DNA from: CBDAQA01 sp965198865
GTDB lineage: Bacteria > Planctomycetota > Phycisphaerae > Tepidisphaerales > Tepidisphaeraceae
Reading direction: 5' to 3'
Assembly: GCA_965198865.1 (NCBI GenBank)
Contig: CBDAQA010000014.1
Coordinates: 1 to 64,000, forward strand
DNA: 64,000 nt
This document shows, one piece after another, positions 33,589 through 43,690 of this stretch. The first letter of the stretch is position 1, and every line of letters begins with the position of its first letter. The notes under the pieces were generated by a model that worked only from the letters and a program-made list of their open reading frames with translations, had not been told where the DNA came from and made no database searches. Both the position numbers and the translations under genes were made by a program.

Positions 33589-35103
33589 ATGCGGGCTCGG
33601 CAGAACCGGACGGACGATGTGCGACGGTCAACAACCGCAGGCCCGCTGGCCGAGCCGCTGGAGCGGCGGTCGTACCTGTCGATGACCCTCGACCTCCGCG
33701 TCGCCGGCGGCGCCAAGACCGCCGCCGCCACGGCCGTCGGTCAGGTCATCAACTTGCAGGCCTACGCCGTCATCAGCGGCACCACGGCCGGCAGCAACGA
33801 CGCGTTCCTCGACGCCGTCGGCTCGTTCCTCGCCACCAAGGGGGGCACCGGGGGCGTCGTCGGCAACCTGTCGGCCACGCTGATCACCGACTTCGCCGGC
33901 AGCGGCGCCTCCAACGGCACGGTCCAGGACCTGAACGGCGACGCCGGCCTCGACGTCGGCAGCGACAGCGCCAGCGACGCCAGCGGCTACTTCGCCGCCC
34001 GCAGCGGCACCGTCGACTACGACGGCGCCGTCTCCGGCGACACCAACGCGTTCCTGCTGGCCACGCTCACCTACACCGTCACGGCGCTGGGCACCGGCAC
34101 CGCCACCACCCTCAACTTCCGCCCGTCTGGGTCGGCCGACAACTCCTACTCGGCCGTCTGGTACCAGGACGGGTCGCCCTTCTTCTCCGCCACCGCCGAC
34201 GCCAACTTCAAGATCGGCACCGCCGTCACCATCACCGGGCCGACCGCCCCGACCCCCACACCCACTCCAACGCCGACGACCACTCGGTTGACCGGCACCA
34301 CCTTCGGCACCGCCGGTTCGTTCGCCAACAGCGGCAACACGATCGCCAAGGCGACCGACGGCAGCCTGACCACGTTCTTCGATGCCCCGACCGCCAGCGG
34401 CAGCTACGTCGGCATCGACCTCGGCTCGGCCAAGGCGGTCACCGCTATCAGGTTTGCCCCGCGCTCCGGCTGGGCCGCCCGCATGGTCGGCGGCGCGTTC
34501 CAGGCCTCGGGCTCGGCCACGTTCGCCTCCGGCGTCGTCACCGTCGCCACCATCAAGGCCACGCCCACCGTCGGCGTGCTGACCAGCATCACCCCGTCCA
34601 CCGCCACCGCCTACCGCTACTGGCGGTACGTCGGCCCGACCAACAGCTACTGCGACATCGCCGAGTTTCAGCTGTTCGGCACGTCGACCGCCCCCACGCT
34701 GACCCAGCTCACCGGCACCGCCATCGGCACCGCCGGCTCGTACGCGAACGGCGGCAACACGATCGCCAGGGCGGTCGACAACAGCGTCACCACGTTCTTC
34801 GACGGCCCCACCGCCAACGGCGACTGGGTCGGCCTGGACCTGGGCTCGGCCAAGACGGTGTCGACGATCAAGTACGCGCCTCGTGCCGGCTGGACCACCC
34901 GCATGCTCGGCGGCATCTTCCAGGCCTCCAACTCGGCCACCTTCAGCACCGGCGTCGTGAACCTGGCCACCGTCACCACGACCCCCGTGGCCGGCGCGCT
35001 GACGACGGTCACGCTGGCCACGCCCGTCACCTACCGCTACTACCGCTACCTCGCCCCCGCCGGCAGCTACGGCGACATCGCCGAGTTCGAGCTGTACGCC
35101 TGA
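33589..35103 (+). CDS. Exported LEPR-XLL-like protein with two discoidin-like domains (array gene 1)
   Basis: This 504-residue protein starts at ATG 33589, with GAGG 8 nt upstream. The N-terminus carries AEPLERRSYLSM (residues 21-32), a variant of the LEPR-XLL signature that marks large exported proteins in planctomycetes and some proteobacteria. Residues 33-210 form a beta-rich domain (DLRVAGGAKTAAATAVGQVIN...), similar to cohesin- or bacterial Ig-like modules. A threonine-proline linker follows (PTAPTPTPTPTPT), then two discoidin-like domains (nt 34273-34680 and 34699-35103). Each contains FDxPTASGxxVGIDLGSAK, RMVGGxFQAS and a final SYxDIAEFxLFG-type ending. The protein ends exactly at the second domain, with no membrane anchor. 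Probably a surface or matrix carbohydrate-binding protein. Confidence 0.78.
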   Translation: MRARQNRTDDVRRSTTAGPLAEPLERRSYLSMTLDLRVAGGAKTAAATAVGQVINLQAYAVISGTTAGSNDAFLDAVGSFLATKGGTGGVVGNLSATLITDFAGSGASNGTVQDLNGDAGLDVGSDSASDASGYFAARSGTVDYDGAVSGDTNAFLLATLTYTVTALGTGTATTLNFRPSGSADNSYSAVWYQDGSPFFSATADANFKIGTAVTITGPTAPTPTPTPTPTTTRLTGTTFGTAGSFANSGNTIAKATDGSLTTFFDAPTASGSYVGIDLGSAKAVTAIRFAPRSGWAARMVGGAFQASGSATFASGVVTVATIKATPTVGVLTSITPSTATAYRYWRYVGPTNSYCDIAEFQLFGTSTAPTLTQLTGTAIGTAGSYANGGNTIARAVDNSVTTFFDGPTANGDWVGLDLGSAKTVSTIKYAPRAGWTTRMLGGIFQASNSATFSTGVVNLATVTTTPVAGALTTVTLATPVTYRYYRYLAPAGSYGDIAEFELYA

Positions 35104-35447
35104 CCCGACGGTCGTCGCCCCATCGGCAGGATCTCTTGCCGCTCGCGCAACGGCTGGCACGGGCGCCCCGACCGCCGCACCGCACGCGCGGCAATCCCTT
35201 CCCCAACCCCCGCCGCCGCGGTCGCCGTAAGCCTGCGATGCGGCGATTGTCCGTTCAACGGCCCGGCCCTGCTGCACTATGGTCTGAAACCCCCACCGCG
35301 AACCACGGGCGCAGCGCAACCCGCGGCCCCACGGTTCCGACAATGGAGTCGTAGGGGTCCGGCGGAGTTCGCCGACCCCATCGTCTCCAGGGGCCGATCC
35401 CTGAGTTGCGCGGGTCGCCCCGACCCCGCCGGGAGCTGTTGCGAACC
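35104..35447. other. Intergenic gap before array gene 2
   Basis: This 344-bp gap holds no convincing gene. TTCAAC and TATGGT with 18-bp spacing (about 35251-35280) are a weak promoter candidate. The last 20 bases, with GGGAGC..TTGCGAAC, resemble the leaders of genes 3 and 4. Confidence 0.35.
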
Positions 35448-37994
35448 ATGTCCAACCCGATCCACCCGAAGCGCGTCGTTGCCCGGTCCCGCCTTGCCGC
35501 CGTCGTCGTGGAGGTGATCGAGCGGCGCGTCCTGATGTCGGCCGTGCTGGCCAACGGCGTGCTCACCGTCACCGGCACGGCCGGGGCCGACTCCATCAGC
35601 GTGATCGCCGAGGGCTCGTCGCAGCAGGTGGTCGACGTGACCCTGAACGGCGCGACCCAGACCTTCACCGCGCCCGTTTCGCAGGTGATCGTCAACGCCG
35701 GCGAAGGCAACGACACCGTGTCCGTCGGCAACGCATACAACGGCGTGCCGACCGCCCTGCCCACGTTCGCCGCCTACGGCCAGGGGGGCGACGACACGAT
35801 GTCCTTCGGCAGCGGCCGCGCCACGCTCGACGGCGGCGACGGGAACGACAGCCTGACCGCCGCCGGTTCCGGCAGCGGCGTGGTCACCCTCATCGGGGGG
35901 GCCGGCAACGACGCGTTCCACGTCGGTCCCAACGGCTACGCCACCAGCATGAGCGGCGGCGACGGCAACGACACGTTCACGCTCGCCGAGGCCGACGCCC
36001 CCGTCACCATCAGCGGTGGCGCCGGCACCGACGCGATCGACGCCCAGATCAACGGCAATGCCACCATCAACCTCGACGGCCTCAGCGACTCCGGCATCTA
36101 CCAGGGCGGCACCGGCAGCGAGTTCGACGCCGACGTCGAGAACGTCACCGTCGACATGTACGACGGCAGCTCCGCCTTCGTGAACGGCGACGCGCTGGCC
36201 AACCGCTTCAGCGTGATCAACAACGGCACCGGCTACGTCTCGATCAACGGCGGGGCCGGGAACGACACGCTGGTCGGCAACACCGGCGACGTCTTCGACG
36301 GCGGCGGCGGGACCGACTTCTCCGGCGGGCCCGGCATCGACGCGGCCGACTTCTCCTCCGCCACCGTCCCCGTCGCCATCTACCTCGGCTCGTCCCAGCT
36401 CAGCGGCACCACCGGCCGGACCGGGCAGATCGCTGCCGGCAAGGGGTACCGCTTCGAGGGCACGGTCGAGCAGGCGTTCGGCGGCAGCGCGGGCGACCTG
36501 CTCGTCGCCGCCCCCGGCGGGGGCGATGGCCTCTACGGCAACGGCGGGAACGACACCCTCACCGCGCTCGGCGGGGCCGACGCGATCTTCGGCGGCGACG
36601 GCAACGACACGATCAACGCCGCCGACGGCGGCACCACCTACATCGACGGCGGGGCCGACACCGACACCGCCACGATCGACCCGACCGGCGACACCACGCT
36701 GAACGTGGAGAACGTCGTCCCGCCATCCACCCCCACCCCGACCCCCACCGCCACGCCCATCACCGGCACCACCTACGGCACCGCCGGGTCGTACGGCAAC
36801 AGCGGCAACACCGTCGCCAAGGCGACCGACGGCAATCTCGCCACCTACTTCGACGGCCCCGCGGCCAACGGCGACTACGTGGCGATCGACGCCGGCCCGG
36901 CCCAGGCGACCGTCAGCCAGATCGCCTTCGCCCCGCGCGCCGGCTGGGCCGGTCGCATGGTCGGCGGCGTCTTCCAGGCGTCCGACACGGCCGACTTCAG
37001 CAGCCTCGTGAGCAACCTGTACACCGTCACCGCCGCCCCGGCCGCCGGCACGCTGACCACCATCCAGCTGACCAGTTCCTCGACCCACCGCTACTTCCGC
37101 TACCTCGCACCCAGCGGCTCGTACGGCAACATCGCCGAGTTCCAGCTGTTCGGCGTGCCGTCGCCCATGGCGACGCGCCTGTCCGGCACCACCACCGGTA
37201 CGGCCGGGTCGTTCCAGAACAGCGGCGACACCGTCGCTAAGGCGACCGATGGCGACTTCAACACCTTCTTCGATGGCCCCACCGCCAACGGCGATGTCGT
37301 CGTCGTCGACCTCGGCGCCGCGCAGGCCGTGGCGCAGATCCGCTACGTCCCCCGCTCCAACGACGCCGCCCGCATGGTCGGCGGCGTGTTCCAGGCCTCC
37401 AACTCCGCCACGTTCGCCACCGGCGTCGTCACCGTCTACACCGTCGGCGCCACGCCCGCCGCCGGCGCGTTCACCACCGTCGTCCCGGCGACCACCACGG
37501 CCTACCGCTACTGGCGCTACGTCGCCCCCAACGGCTCGTACGGCAACATCGCCGAGTTCCAGCTCTACGGCGCGGCGACCACCGCCACCCCGCCCGGCCT
37601 GCTGACCGGCACCACGTACGGCACCGCCGGGTCGTTCCAGAGCGACGGCGACACCGTCGCCAACGCGACCGACGGCAACGTCAACACCTACTTCGACGGC
37701 CCGACCGCCAGCGGCGACTTCGTCGCGGTCGACCTCGGCTCGAGCAGGACGGTGCGCGAGATCGACTTCGCCCCGCGCGCCGGCTGGGAGAGCCGCATGG
37801 TCGGCGGCGTGTTCCAGGCCAGCGCGACGGCCGACTTCAGCAGCGGCGTCACCACGATCTACACGATCACCGCCACGCCGGCCGACGGGTTCACGCGCGT
37901 CCAGTTCGGCACGCCCACCACGGCCCGCTACTTCCGCTACCTCGCCCCCGCCAACAGCTACGGCAACATCGCCGAGTTCGAGCTGCTGGGGTGA
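35448..37994 (+). CDS. Exported RTX/discoidin protein (array gene 2)
   Basis: This protein of 848 residues starts at ATG 35448; a TTG at 35439 is an alternative by analogy with gene 3. The signature VEVIERRVLMSA is at residues 21-32. Next come RTX-type repeats with GGDGNDSLTA, GGAGNDAFHV, GGDGNDTFTL and GGAGNDTLVG, each a calcium-binding nonapeptide. Then a linker (PTPTPTATP) leads into three discoidin-like domains (nt 36751-37155, 37165-37572, 37585-37992). Calcium would stabilise the repeat rolls in the extracellular space. The protein ends at the third domain. No secretion ATPase or membrane-fusion gene is adjacent, so the export route is unknown. Confidence 0.82.
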   Translation: MSNPIHPKRVVARSRLAAVVVEVIERRVLMSAVLANGVLTVTGTAGADSISVIAEGSSQQVVDVTLNGATQTFTAPVSQVIVNAGEGNDTVSVGNAYNGVPTALPTFAAYGQGGDDTMSFGSGRATLDGGDGNDSLTAAGSGSGVVTLIGGAGNDAFHVGPNGYATSMSGGDGNDTFTLAEADAPVTISGGAGTDAIDAQINGNATINLDGLSDSGIYQGGTGSEFDADVENVTVDMYDGSSAFVNGDALANRFSVINNGTGYVSINGGAGNDTLVGNTGDVFDGGGGTDFSGGPGIDAADFSSATVPVAIYLGSSQLSGTTGRTGQIAAGKGYRFEGTVEQAFGGSAGDLLVAAPGGGDGLYGNGGNDTLTALGGADAIFGGDGNDTINAADGGTTYIDGGADTDTATIDPTGDTTLNVENVVPPSTPTPTPTATPITGTTYGTAGSYGNSGNTVAKATDGNLATYFDGPAANGDYVAIDAGPAQATVSQIAFAPRAGWAGRMVGGVFQASDTADFSSLVSNLYTVTAAPAAGTLTTIQLTSSSTHRYFRYLAPSGSYGNIAEFQLFGVPSPMATRLSGTTTGTAGSFQNSGDTVAKATDGDFNTFFDGPTANGDVVVVDLGAAQAVAQIRYVPRSNDAARMVGGVFQASNSATFATGVVTVYTVGATPAAGAFTTVVPATTTAYRYWRYVAPNGSYGNIAEFQLYGAATTATPPGLLTGTTYGTAGSFQSDGDTVANATDGNVNTYFDGPTASGDFVAVDLGSSRTVREIDFAPRAGWESRMVGGVFQASATADFSSGVTTIYTITATPADGFTRVQFGTPTTARYFRYLAPANSYGNIAEFELLG

Positions 37995-38070
37995 GCCGGC
38001 GAAGAGACGTGATCCAAGAAGGACATCGAGTCAGCGATCCGAACTTTCAATCGGCGTGGGTCGGACGACC

Positions 38071-38100
38071 CGCCAGGAGCATTTGTGCGAAACGTGTCCA
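38071..38100 (+). promoter_or_regulatory. Conserved leader and ribosome-binding site of array gene 3
   Basis: The stretch CGCCAGGAGCATTTGTGCG, followed by AAAC, is also found before gene 4 (43672-43700). AGGAG at 38075-38079 lies 5 nt before GTG 38085. It differs at only a few positions from the start region of gene 2 (35428-35450). Confidence 0.65.
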
Positions 38101-41100
38101 CGAAGCAGAAGCCAACCGTCGCCCACTCCCGCCTCGCCGCAGCCGCCCGCGCGGCGGCGCCGATGGTCGAGCCGGTCGAGCGCCGCGTGCTGATGTCGGC
38201 CGGGCAGCTGGACCCGACGTACGGCAGCAGCGGCGGGATCGCGAACCTGTCGCAGATCGAGTCGAGCCTGTCGATCGTCGTCGACCCCAGCGGCCGGGCG
38301 ATCGTCGTAGGGTTCGACGGCTACCTCGCCCGCTACACCGCCGCCGGCCAGCCGGACCCCACGTTCGCGCGGCAGGCGATCAACTACGGGTCGCTGCTGG
38401 CCCTGCAGTCCAACGGGACCATCGTCGCGGCCGGGGCCCTCCTGACCGAGTACGCCGCCAACGGCCAGCCGGTGACGACGTTCGGCAAGGACGGCTCGGC
38501 CGTCGACGCCACCGGTGCCGTGGCGAGCTTCGGCTACGTCAAGGGCGTCGCCGTGCGCTCCGACGGCCGCGTCGACGTGCTGTTCGGCTCGGCCGGGACC
38601 GGCGCGACGAGGGTCGAGCAGTTCACCGCGGCCGGCGCGCCCGACCCCACGTTCGGCGCGAGCGGCATCGCCACGCTCCCCGCGGGCCAGTTCGGCACCG
38701 GCATCTCGATCGCCCCCGCCGGCCAGGTCGTCGTGTTCGCCAGCGGCGCCGTCGACCGGCTCACCACGGCCGGCACGCTCGACCCGTCGTTCGCCACCGC
38801 CGGCGTCTACACGCTCACGGCGGCGACCCACGGCTACGGCGCGACGATCGGCACGGTCGCCGCCGACGGCTCGGTCCTGCTCAGCTACGCCACCAGCGTC
38901 GCCGCGCCCGGCACCGTGGCCGACTACTCCGGCGTGACCAAGCTCACCCCCGCCGGCGCGGCCGACGCCTCGTTCGGCCCCAACGGCAACGGCTCGCTGC
39001 TGTTCGCCCTGGTCAACCCGCTGCGCCCGACCGGCGGCGACGGCGACCTGACCGCCATCGACACCGTGGCGATCGACCCCAACGGCAACGTCGTGCTGGC
39101 CGGCACCAACGGCGACGCCTTCTACTACGGCGCCGCCACCGAGTTCGTCGCCCGCCTCCGCCCCGACGGCTCGGTCGACACCACGTTTGGCGACGGCACC
39201 ACCGGCTCCACCCAGTTCTCCGGGTTCAAGTCCAACGGCAACCTCACCGAGATCCTGGGCACCGTTGCGCTCGACCCGGCCGGCAACATCTACGGCGCGT
39301 ACGGCCCCACCAAGGTGCTCGGCGGGGCCGGCACGACCGGCATCTTCCAGGCCGGCACCGTCGTCACCGTCAACGGCACCACGGGCAACGACACGATCAC
39401 CTTCAGCCAGTCAGGCACTACGACCACCGCCACGCTGAACGGCGTTAGCCGGTCGTTCACCGGCGCGACGGCCGTCTACGCAAACGGCTCCGACGGGGCC
39501 GACACGATCGCGGTCGCCGCGTCGGTCACCGTGCCGGCCGGCATCACCGGCGGGACCGGGAACGACACGATCCAGGGCGGCAGCGGCAACGACACGATCG
39601 ACGGCGGCGCGGGCAACGACCAGATCTTTGGCGGCGCCGGCAACGACACCGTCACCTACTCGCGCGACAACGGCGCGGTCAACGTCACGCTGGACGACGT
39701 CGCCAACGACGGCATGGCCGGCGAGCATGACGACGTCCACGGCGACGTCGAGACGATCATCGGCGGCAACGGCAACGACACGCTGACCGGCGACGCCGCC
39801 GCCAACGCGCTCAACGGCGGGCCGGGCAACGACAGCCTGTACGGCCTGGGCGGGAACGACACGCTGGTGGGCGGGACCGGGGCCGACCTGTTCTCCGGCG
39901 GCGACGGCACCGACACGGCCGACTACTCGGCCGACACCACGCCCGTGAACCTGTCGCTGGACAACGTCGCCAACGACGGCACGCCCGGCGAGGGGGACGA
40001 CATCCTCACCGACGTGGAGAACCTGACCGGCAGCGGCGACAGCGGCAACCGCCTGACCGGCGACACGCTGACCGGCGACGCGGCCGACAACCTGCTGATC
40101 GGCAGCGCCGCCCCCGACACGATCACGCCGGGCCTGGGCAACGACACGCTGATCGGCAACGGCGGCGCCGACGTCGCCAACTACGCCGACCACACCGCCG
40201 ACCTGGTCGTCACCCTCAACGGCGGCACCGGCGGGACCGGCAGCACCGTCACCAGCAGCGCCGGCGAGCGCGACGTGCTGTCGACCGACTTCGAGGACGT
40301 GATCGGCGGCAGCGGCAACGACGTCCTCAACGGCGACGCCAACAACGACACGCTGGATGGCGGACCCGGCAACGACACGCTGAACGGCAACGCCGGCAGC
40401 GACACGCTGATCGGCGGGCCGGGCGCCGACGTGCTCAACGGCGGGGCCGGGTACGACACGGCCGACTACTCGGCCCAGACCGCCGACCTCGCCCTCTCCA
40501 ACGACGGCCTCGCCAACGACGGCGCGGCCGGCGAGGGGGACAACATCGGCGTCGACGTCGAGACGCTCGTCGGCGGCAGCGGGAACGACCTGCTGGTGCA
40601 GAACACCAACGTCGGCTGGGAGTACGGCAACGCCGGCAACGACACGCTGATCGGCGGCGGCGGGCCGTCGGGCTACTACTACGGCGGCGACGGGAACGAC
40701 CTGATCGACGTGCAGGACGGCGCGGTCAGCGCCGTGGCCGGCAACGGCGGCACCGACACCGTGATCGGCGACGCCAACGACCTGATCGGCACCGCCGAGG
40801 TGGTCATCACCGCGCCGCAGGGGTCGCCGCTCAGCGGCACGGTCATCGGCACCGCCGGTCCCGGGGCCAACGCGTTCGACGGCAGCCTGACCACGTTCGT
40901 CGACGGCCCCGACGCCACCGGCGACACCGTGGGCCTGGACCTGGGCGCGGGCAACGCCGCCACCGTCACGCGCCTCGGCTTCGCCCCGCGCGCGGCGTAC
41001 GGCACGCGCATGGTCGGCGGCTACTTCCAGGGCAGCAACTCGGCCGACTTCAGCAGCGCCACCCGGCTCTACACCGTCTCCACCCAGCCGGTCGCCGGCC

Positions 41101-43388
41101 AGCTCACGGTGATCCCCGTGCCGTCGCTGGGCGCGTTCAGATACCTGCGCTACGTCGGCCCGACCGGCGGCTACACCGACGTGGCCGAGCTGCAGTTCTT
41201 CGGCACGCCCGGCAACCCCACCCCGCCGGCGCAGCCGGTCACGCTCGCCAACGGCGTGCTCACCGTCACCGGCACCGGCGGGGCCGACACGATCAGCGTC
41301 ACCAACGTCGCCCAGACCACGGAGATCGACGTGACCGTCAACGGCGTGACCCAGACGTTCGCCTCGGGCGTCTCGCACGTGATCGTCAACGCCGGCGACG
41401 GGAACGACACGGTCTCGGTCGACAACGCGCTCGGCCAGGCCGGGGCCGACTACGACCTGAACGGTCAGGGCGGGGACGACGTGATCTCCTGGTCCACTGA
41501 CTACGGCGGGCTGGCGACGCTGGACGGCGGCGACGGGAACGACGCGCTGGGCGCGACGAGCACCATGATCAGCGGCGGGGACGCGGCCGTCACCCTCGCC
41601 GGCGACGCCGGCGACGATCGGCTGTACCTGGTCAACGGGATCCGCGCGAGCCTGAACGGCGGCGACGGCGACGACGCGTTCGCCATCGACGCCAGCGACG
41701 ACTCCGCCCCGCCCGTCACCGTGATCGGCGGGGCCGGCACCGACAGCGTCGCCGTCACGCCGTCGGGCACGACCGTCATCAACCTCGACGGGCTGCCCGA
41801 CTCCAACATCGACGGGTACGACCAGAGCTCCGGCAGCATGTTCGGCGCCGACATCGAGAACGTCAGCGTCGACGCGTTCGACGGCGGCACGACGACCATC
41901 GTCGGCGACGCGCTCGACAACGTGCTCTCGGTCACGCAGGCCCACTACGGCAACGTCTCCCTCTACGGCGGCGACGGCAACGACACGCTGTCCGGCACCG
42001 ACTACGCCGGCCAGACCGTCACCGCGTCCCTGTCCGGCGGGGCGGGCAACGACCTGCTGACGGCCAACGGGAACAACGCCGGGTCGGGGTACGACCGATC
42101 CACCCTCTCGGGCGGCGACGGGAACGACACGCTGGTCGGCGCCGGCGCCGACTTCTCCGGCGGGGCCGGCACCGACACGGTCGACGACTCGGCCCAGACG
42201 GCCGGCCTGACCATCTACCTCGACGGCTCCAAACCCAGCGGTGCCGCGATCGCCGTCGCCGCCGGGGAGGGCGACGCGTTCGACGGCACGGTCGAGATCG
42301 TTGACGGCGGCAGCGGCGACGACCTGATCTACGCCAACCCCGCCGGCGGCGACATGCTCAACGGCAACGCCGGCAACGACACTCTGGTGGCCCAGGGCGG
42401 GGCCGACGCGATCTTCGGCGGCGACGGCAACGACACCATCGACGCCCGCGACGGCGGCACCACCTACATCGACGGCGGGGCCGGCACCGACACCGCCACC
42501 GTCGACGCGACCGGCGACACGACGCTCAACGTCGAGACCGTCATCCCGCCGACCACCACGCCGACGTCCACGCAGCTGACCGGCACGACCAGCGGCACCG
42601 CCGGGTCGTTCCAGAACAACGGCAACACCGTCGCCAAGGCGACCGACGGGAACCTGTCCACCTACTTCGACGGGCCGACCGCCAACGGCGACATCGTCGT
42701 CATCGACTTGGGCTCGGCGAAGAGCGTCAGCCAGATCAAGTACGCCCCGCGCTCGACCTACGCCAGCCGCATGGTCGGCGGCGTGTTCCAGGCGTCGAAC
42801 TCGGCCACGTTCGCGTCTGGCGTCGTCAACGTCTACACGGTTTCGGCGACGCCGGCTGTCGGCGCGCTGACGACCGTCACGCCGAGCACGACGACGGCCT
42901 ACCGCTACTGGCGCTACGTTGCCCCCAACGGCAGCTACGGCAACATCGCCGAGTTCGAGCTGTTCGGCTCCACGGCGAGCACGCCAACGCAGCTGGCCGG
43001 CACGACGAGCGGCACGGCCGGGTCGTATCTGTCAGACGGCGACACGGTCGCCCTGGCGACCGATGGGAACCCGTCGACCTACTTCGACGGCCCCACGGCC
43101 AACGGCGACGTCGTCGTGATCGACCTCGGCTCGGCCAAGGCGGTCGCGCAGATCAAGTACGCGCCGCGCAGCACGTACGCCAGCCGCATGGTCGGCGGCG
43201 TGTTCCAGGCGTCGAACTCGGCCGGCTTCAGCTCGGGCGTCGTGACCGTCTACACGGTCGTGACGACGCCCGCCGTCGGCGTGCTGACGACGGTGACGCC
43301 CTCGACGGGCACGGCCTACCGCTACTGGCGCTACGTCGCCCCCAACGGCAGCTACGGCAACATCGCCGAGTTCCAGCTGTTCGGGTGA
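38085..43388 (+). CDS. Giant exported protein: delta-60, RTX and discoidin-like domains (array gene 3)
   Basis: This protein of 1767 residues starts at GTG 38085, with AGGAG 5 nt upstream. The signature VEPVERRVLMSA is at residues 28-39. Residues about 40-420 form delta-60-type repeats (LDPTYGSSGGIANLSQI, PDPTFGASGIATLP, VDTTFGDGTTGS), a beta-propeller-like array. A long set of RTX repeats follows (GGTGNDTIQGGSGNDTIDGG and many GGxGNDTL units), interrupted by a discoidin-like domain at nt 40816-41200. The protein ends in two more such domains (nt 42568-42966 and 42979-43386). No hydrophobic signal peptide precedes the signature. It is among the largest genes in the window. A role in the cell surface or biofilm matrix is an inference. 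Confidence 0.82.
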   Translation: MRNVSTKQKPTVAHSRLAAAARAAAPMVEPVERRVLMSAGQLDPTYGSSGGIANLSQIESSLSIVVDPSGRAIVVGFDGYLARYTAAGQPDPTFARQAINYGSLLALQSNGTIVAAGALLTEYAANGQPVTTFGKDGSAVDATGAVASFGYVKGVAVRSDGRVDVLFGSAGTGATRVEQFTAAGAPDPTFGASGIATLPAGQFGTGISIAPAGQVVVFASGAVDRLTTAGTLDPSFATAGVYTLTAATHGYGATIGTVAADGSVLLSYATSVAAPGTVADYSGVTKLTPAGAADASFGPNGNGSLLFALVNPLRPTGGDGDLTAIDTVAIDPNGNVVLAGTNGDAFYYGAATEFVARLRPDGSVDTTFGDGTTGSTQFSGFKSNGNLTEILGTVALDPAGNIYGAYGPTKVLGGAGTTGIFQAGTVVTVNGTTGNDTITFSQSGTTTTATLNGVSRSFTGATAVYANGSDGADTIAVAASVTVPAGITGGTGNDTIQGGSGNDTIDGGAGNDQIFGGAGNDTVTYSRDNGAVNVTLDDVANDGMAGEHDDVHGDVETIIGGNGNDTLTGDAAANALNGGPGNDSLYGLGGNDTLVGGTGADLFSGGDGTDTADYSADTTPVNLSLDNVANDGTPGEGDDILTDVENLTGSGDSGNRLTGDTLTGDAADNLLIGSAAPDTITPGLGNDTLIGNGGADVANYADHTADLVVTLNGGTGGTGSTVTSSAGERDVLSTDFEDVIGGSGNDVLNGDANNDTLDGGPGNDTLNGNAGSDTLIGGPGADVLNGGAGYDTADYSAQTADLALSNDGLANDGAAGEGDNIGVDVETLVGGSGNDLLVQNTNVGWEYGNAGNDTLIGGGGPSGYYYGGDGNDLIDVQDGAVSAVAGNGGTDTVIGDANDLIGTAEVVITAPQGSPLSGTVIGTAGPGANAFDGSLTTFVDGPDATGDTVGLDLGAGNAATVTRLGFAPRAAYGTRMVGGYFQGSNSADFSSATRLYTVSTQPVAGQLTVIPVPSLGAFRYLRYVGPTGGYTDVAELQFFGTPGNPTPPAQPVTLANGVLTVTGTGGADTISVTNVAQTTEIDVTVNGVTQTFASGVSHVIVNAGDGNDTVSVDNALGQAGADYDLNGQGGDDVISWSTDYGGLATLDGGDGNDALGATSTMISGGDAAVTLAGDAGDDRLYLVNGIRASLNGGDGDDAFAIDASDDSAPPVTVIGGAGTDSVAVTPSGTTVINLDGLPDSNIDGYDQSSGSMFGADIENVSVDAFDGGTTTIVGDALDNVLSVTQAHYGNVSLYGGDGNDTLSGTDYAGQTVTASLSGGAGNDLLTANGNNAGSGYDRSTLSGGDGNDTLVGAGADFSGGAGTDTVDDSAQTAGLTIYLDGSKPSGAAIAVAAGEGDAFDGTVEIVDGGSGDDLIYANPAGGDMLNGNAGNDTLVAQGGADAIFGGDGNDTIDARDGGTTYIDGGAGTDTATVDATGDTTLNVETVIPPTTTPTSTQLTGTTSGTAGSFQNNGNTVAKATDGNLSTYFDGPTANGDIVVIDLGSAKSVSQIKYAPRSTYASRMVGGVFQASNSATFASGVVNVYTVSATPAVGALTTVTPSTTTAYRYWRYVAPNGSYGNIAEFELFGSTASTPTQLAGTTSGTAGSYLSDGDTVALATDGNPSTYFDGPTANGDVVVIDLGSAKAVAQIKYAPRSTYASRMVGGVFQASNSAGFSSGVVTVYTVVTTPAVGVLTTVTPSTGTAYRYWRYVAPNGSYGNIAEFQLFG
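42481..43384 (+). repeat. Segmental duplication copy 1 (partner 46065-46968)
   Basis: The last 0.9 kb of gene 3 aligns to gene 4 at a constant offset of 3584 bases with no gaps. The first part (about 42481-42915) differs at only about three positions. Divergence rises after about 43220. This includes silent sites, so selection on protein sequence does not explain it. Confidence 0.85.
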
Positions 43389-43690
43389 ACCGGCGGTGCC
43401 GGCCGCCGTCGGCACAGCTTCCCCATCCTCGTGCTGGGCGGCGTTGGGCGTGCCCGGCGGAGCCGTTTGATCCGATCACCGCCTTAACAACTGGCCTGTA
43501 TAGTCCAGTTGGAGCAGTCACCCGAGCTTGGCAAGACCCGGCGCAACTCGCCGGCCATCGGGTGCGAGAATGACTGGGGCGAAGGCCCGATCGCGACCCG
43601 CGCCCGCCGGGGCGTTCACGTCCACCGACCCCAATCGTGTTTTGATCCCCTTTATTGGCGCGGATGCGTGAGACCCCGCCAGGAGCATTT
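43389..43690. other. Intergenic gap before array gene 4 with shared leader
   Basis: This 302-bp gap has no convincing gene. The last 20 bases (CGCCAGGAGCATTTGTGCG at 43673-43691 and following) match the leader of gene 3. The stretch 43480-43510 is less GC-rich and could hold a promoter, but spacing is not convincing. Confidence 0.4.

Noticed and set aside
35820..36720. Tandem GGCGACGGCAACGAC-type DNA repeats as a CRISPR or satellite
   Set aside because: They are codons of RTX calcium-binding repeats, in frame, without spacers of constant length.
35277..37088. Long minus-strand open frames opposite array genes 2-4
   Set aside because: They are shadows of the GC-rich repeat coding sequence, with low-complexity VGV/AVG composition and no start signals.
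43480..43510. TTAACA and TATAGT as promoter of array gene 4
   Set aside because: The spacing between the two hexamers is only about 9 bp, too short for a sigma-70 promoter.
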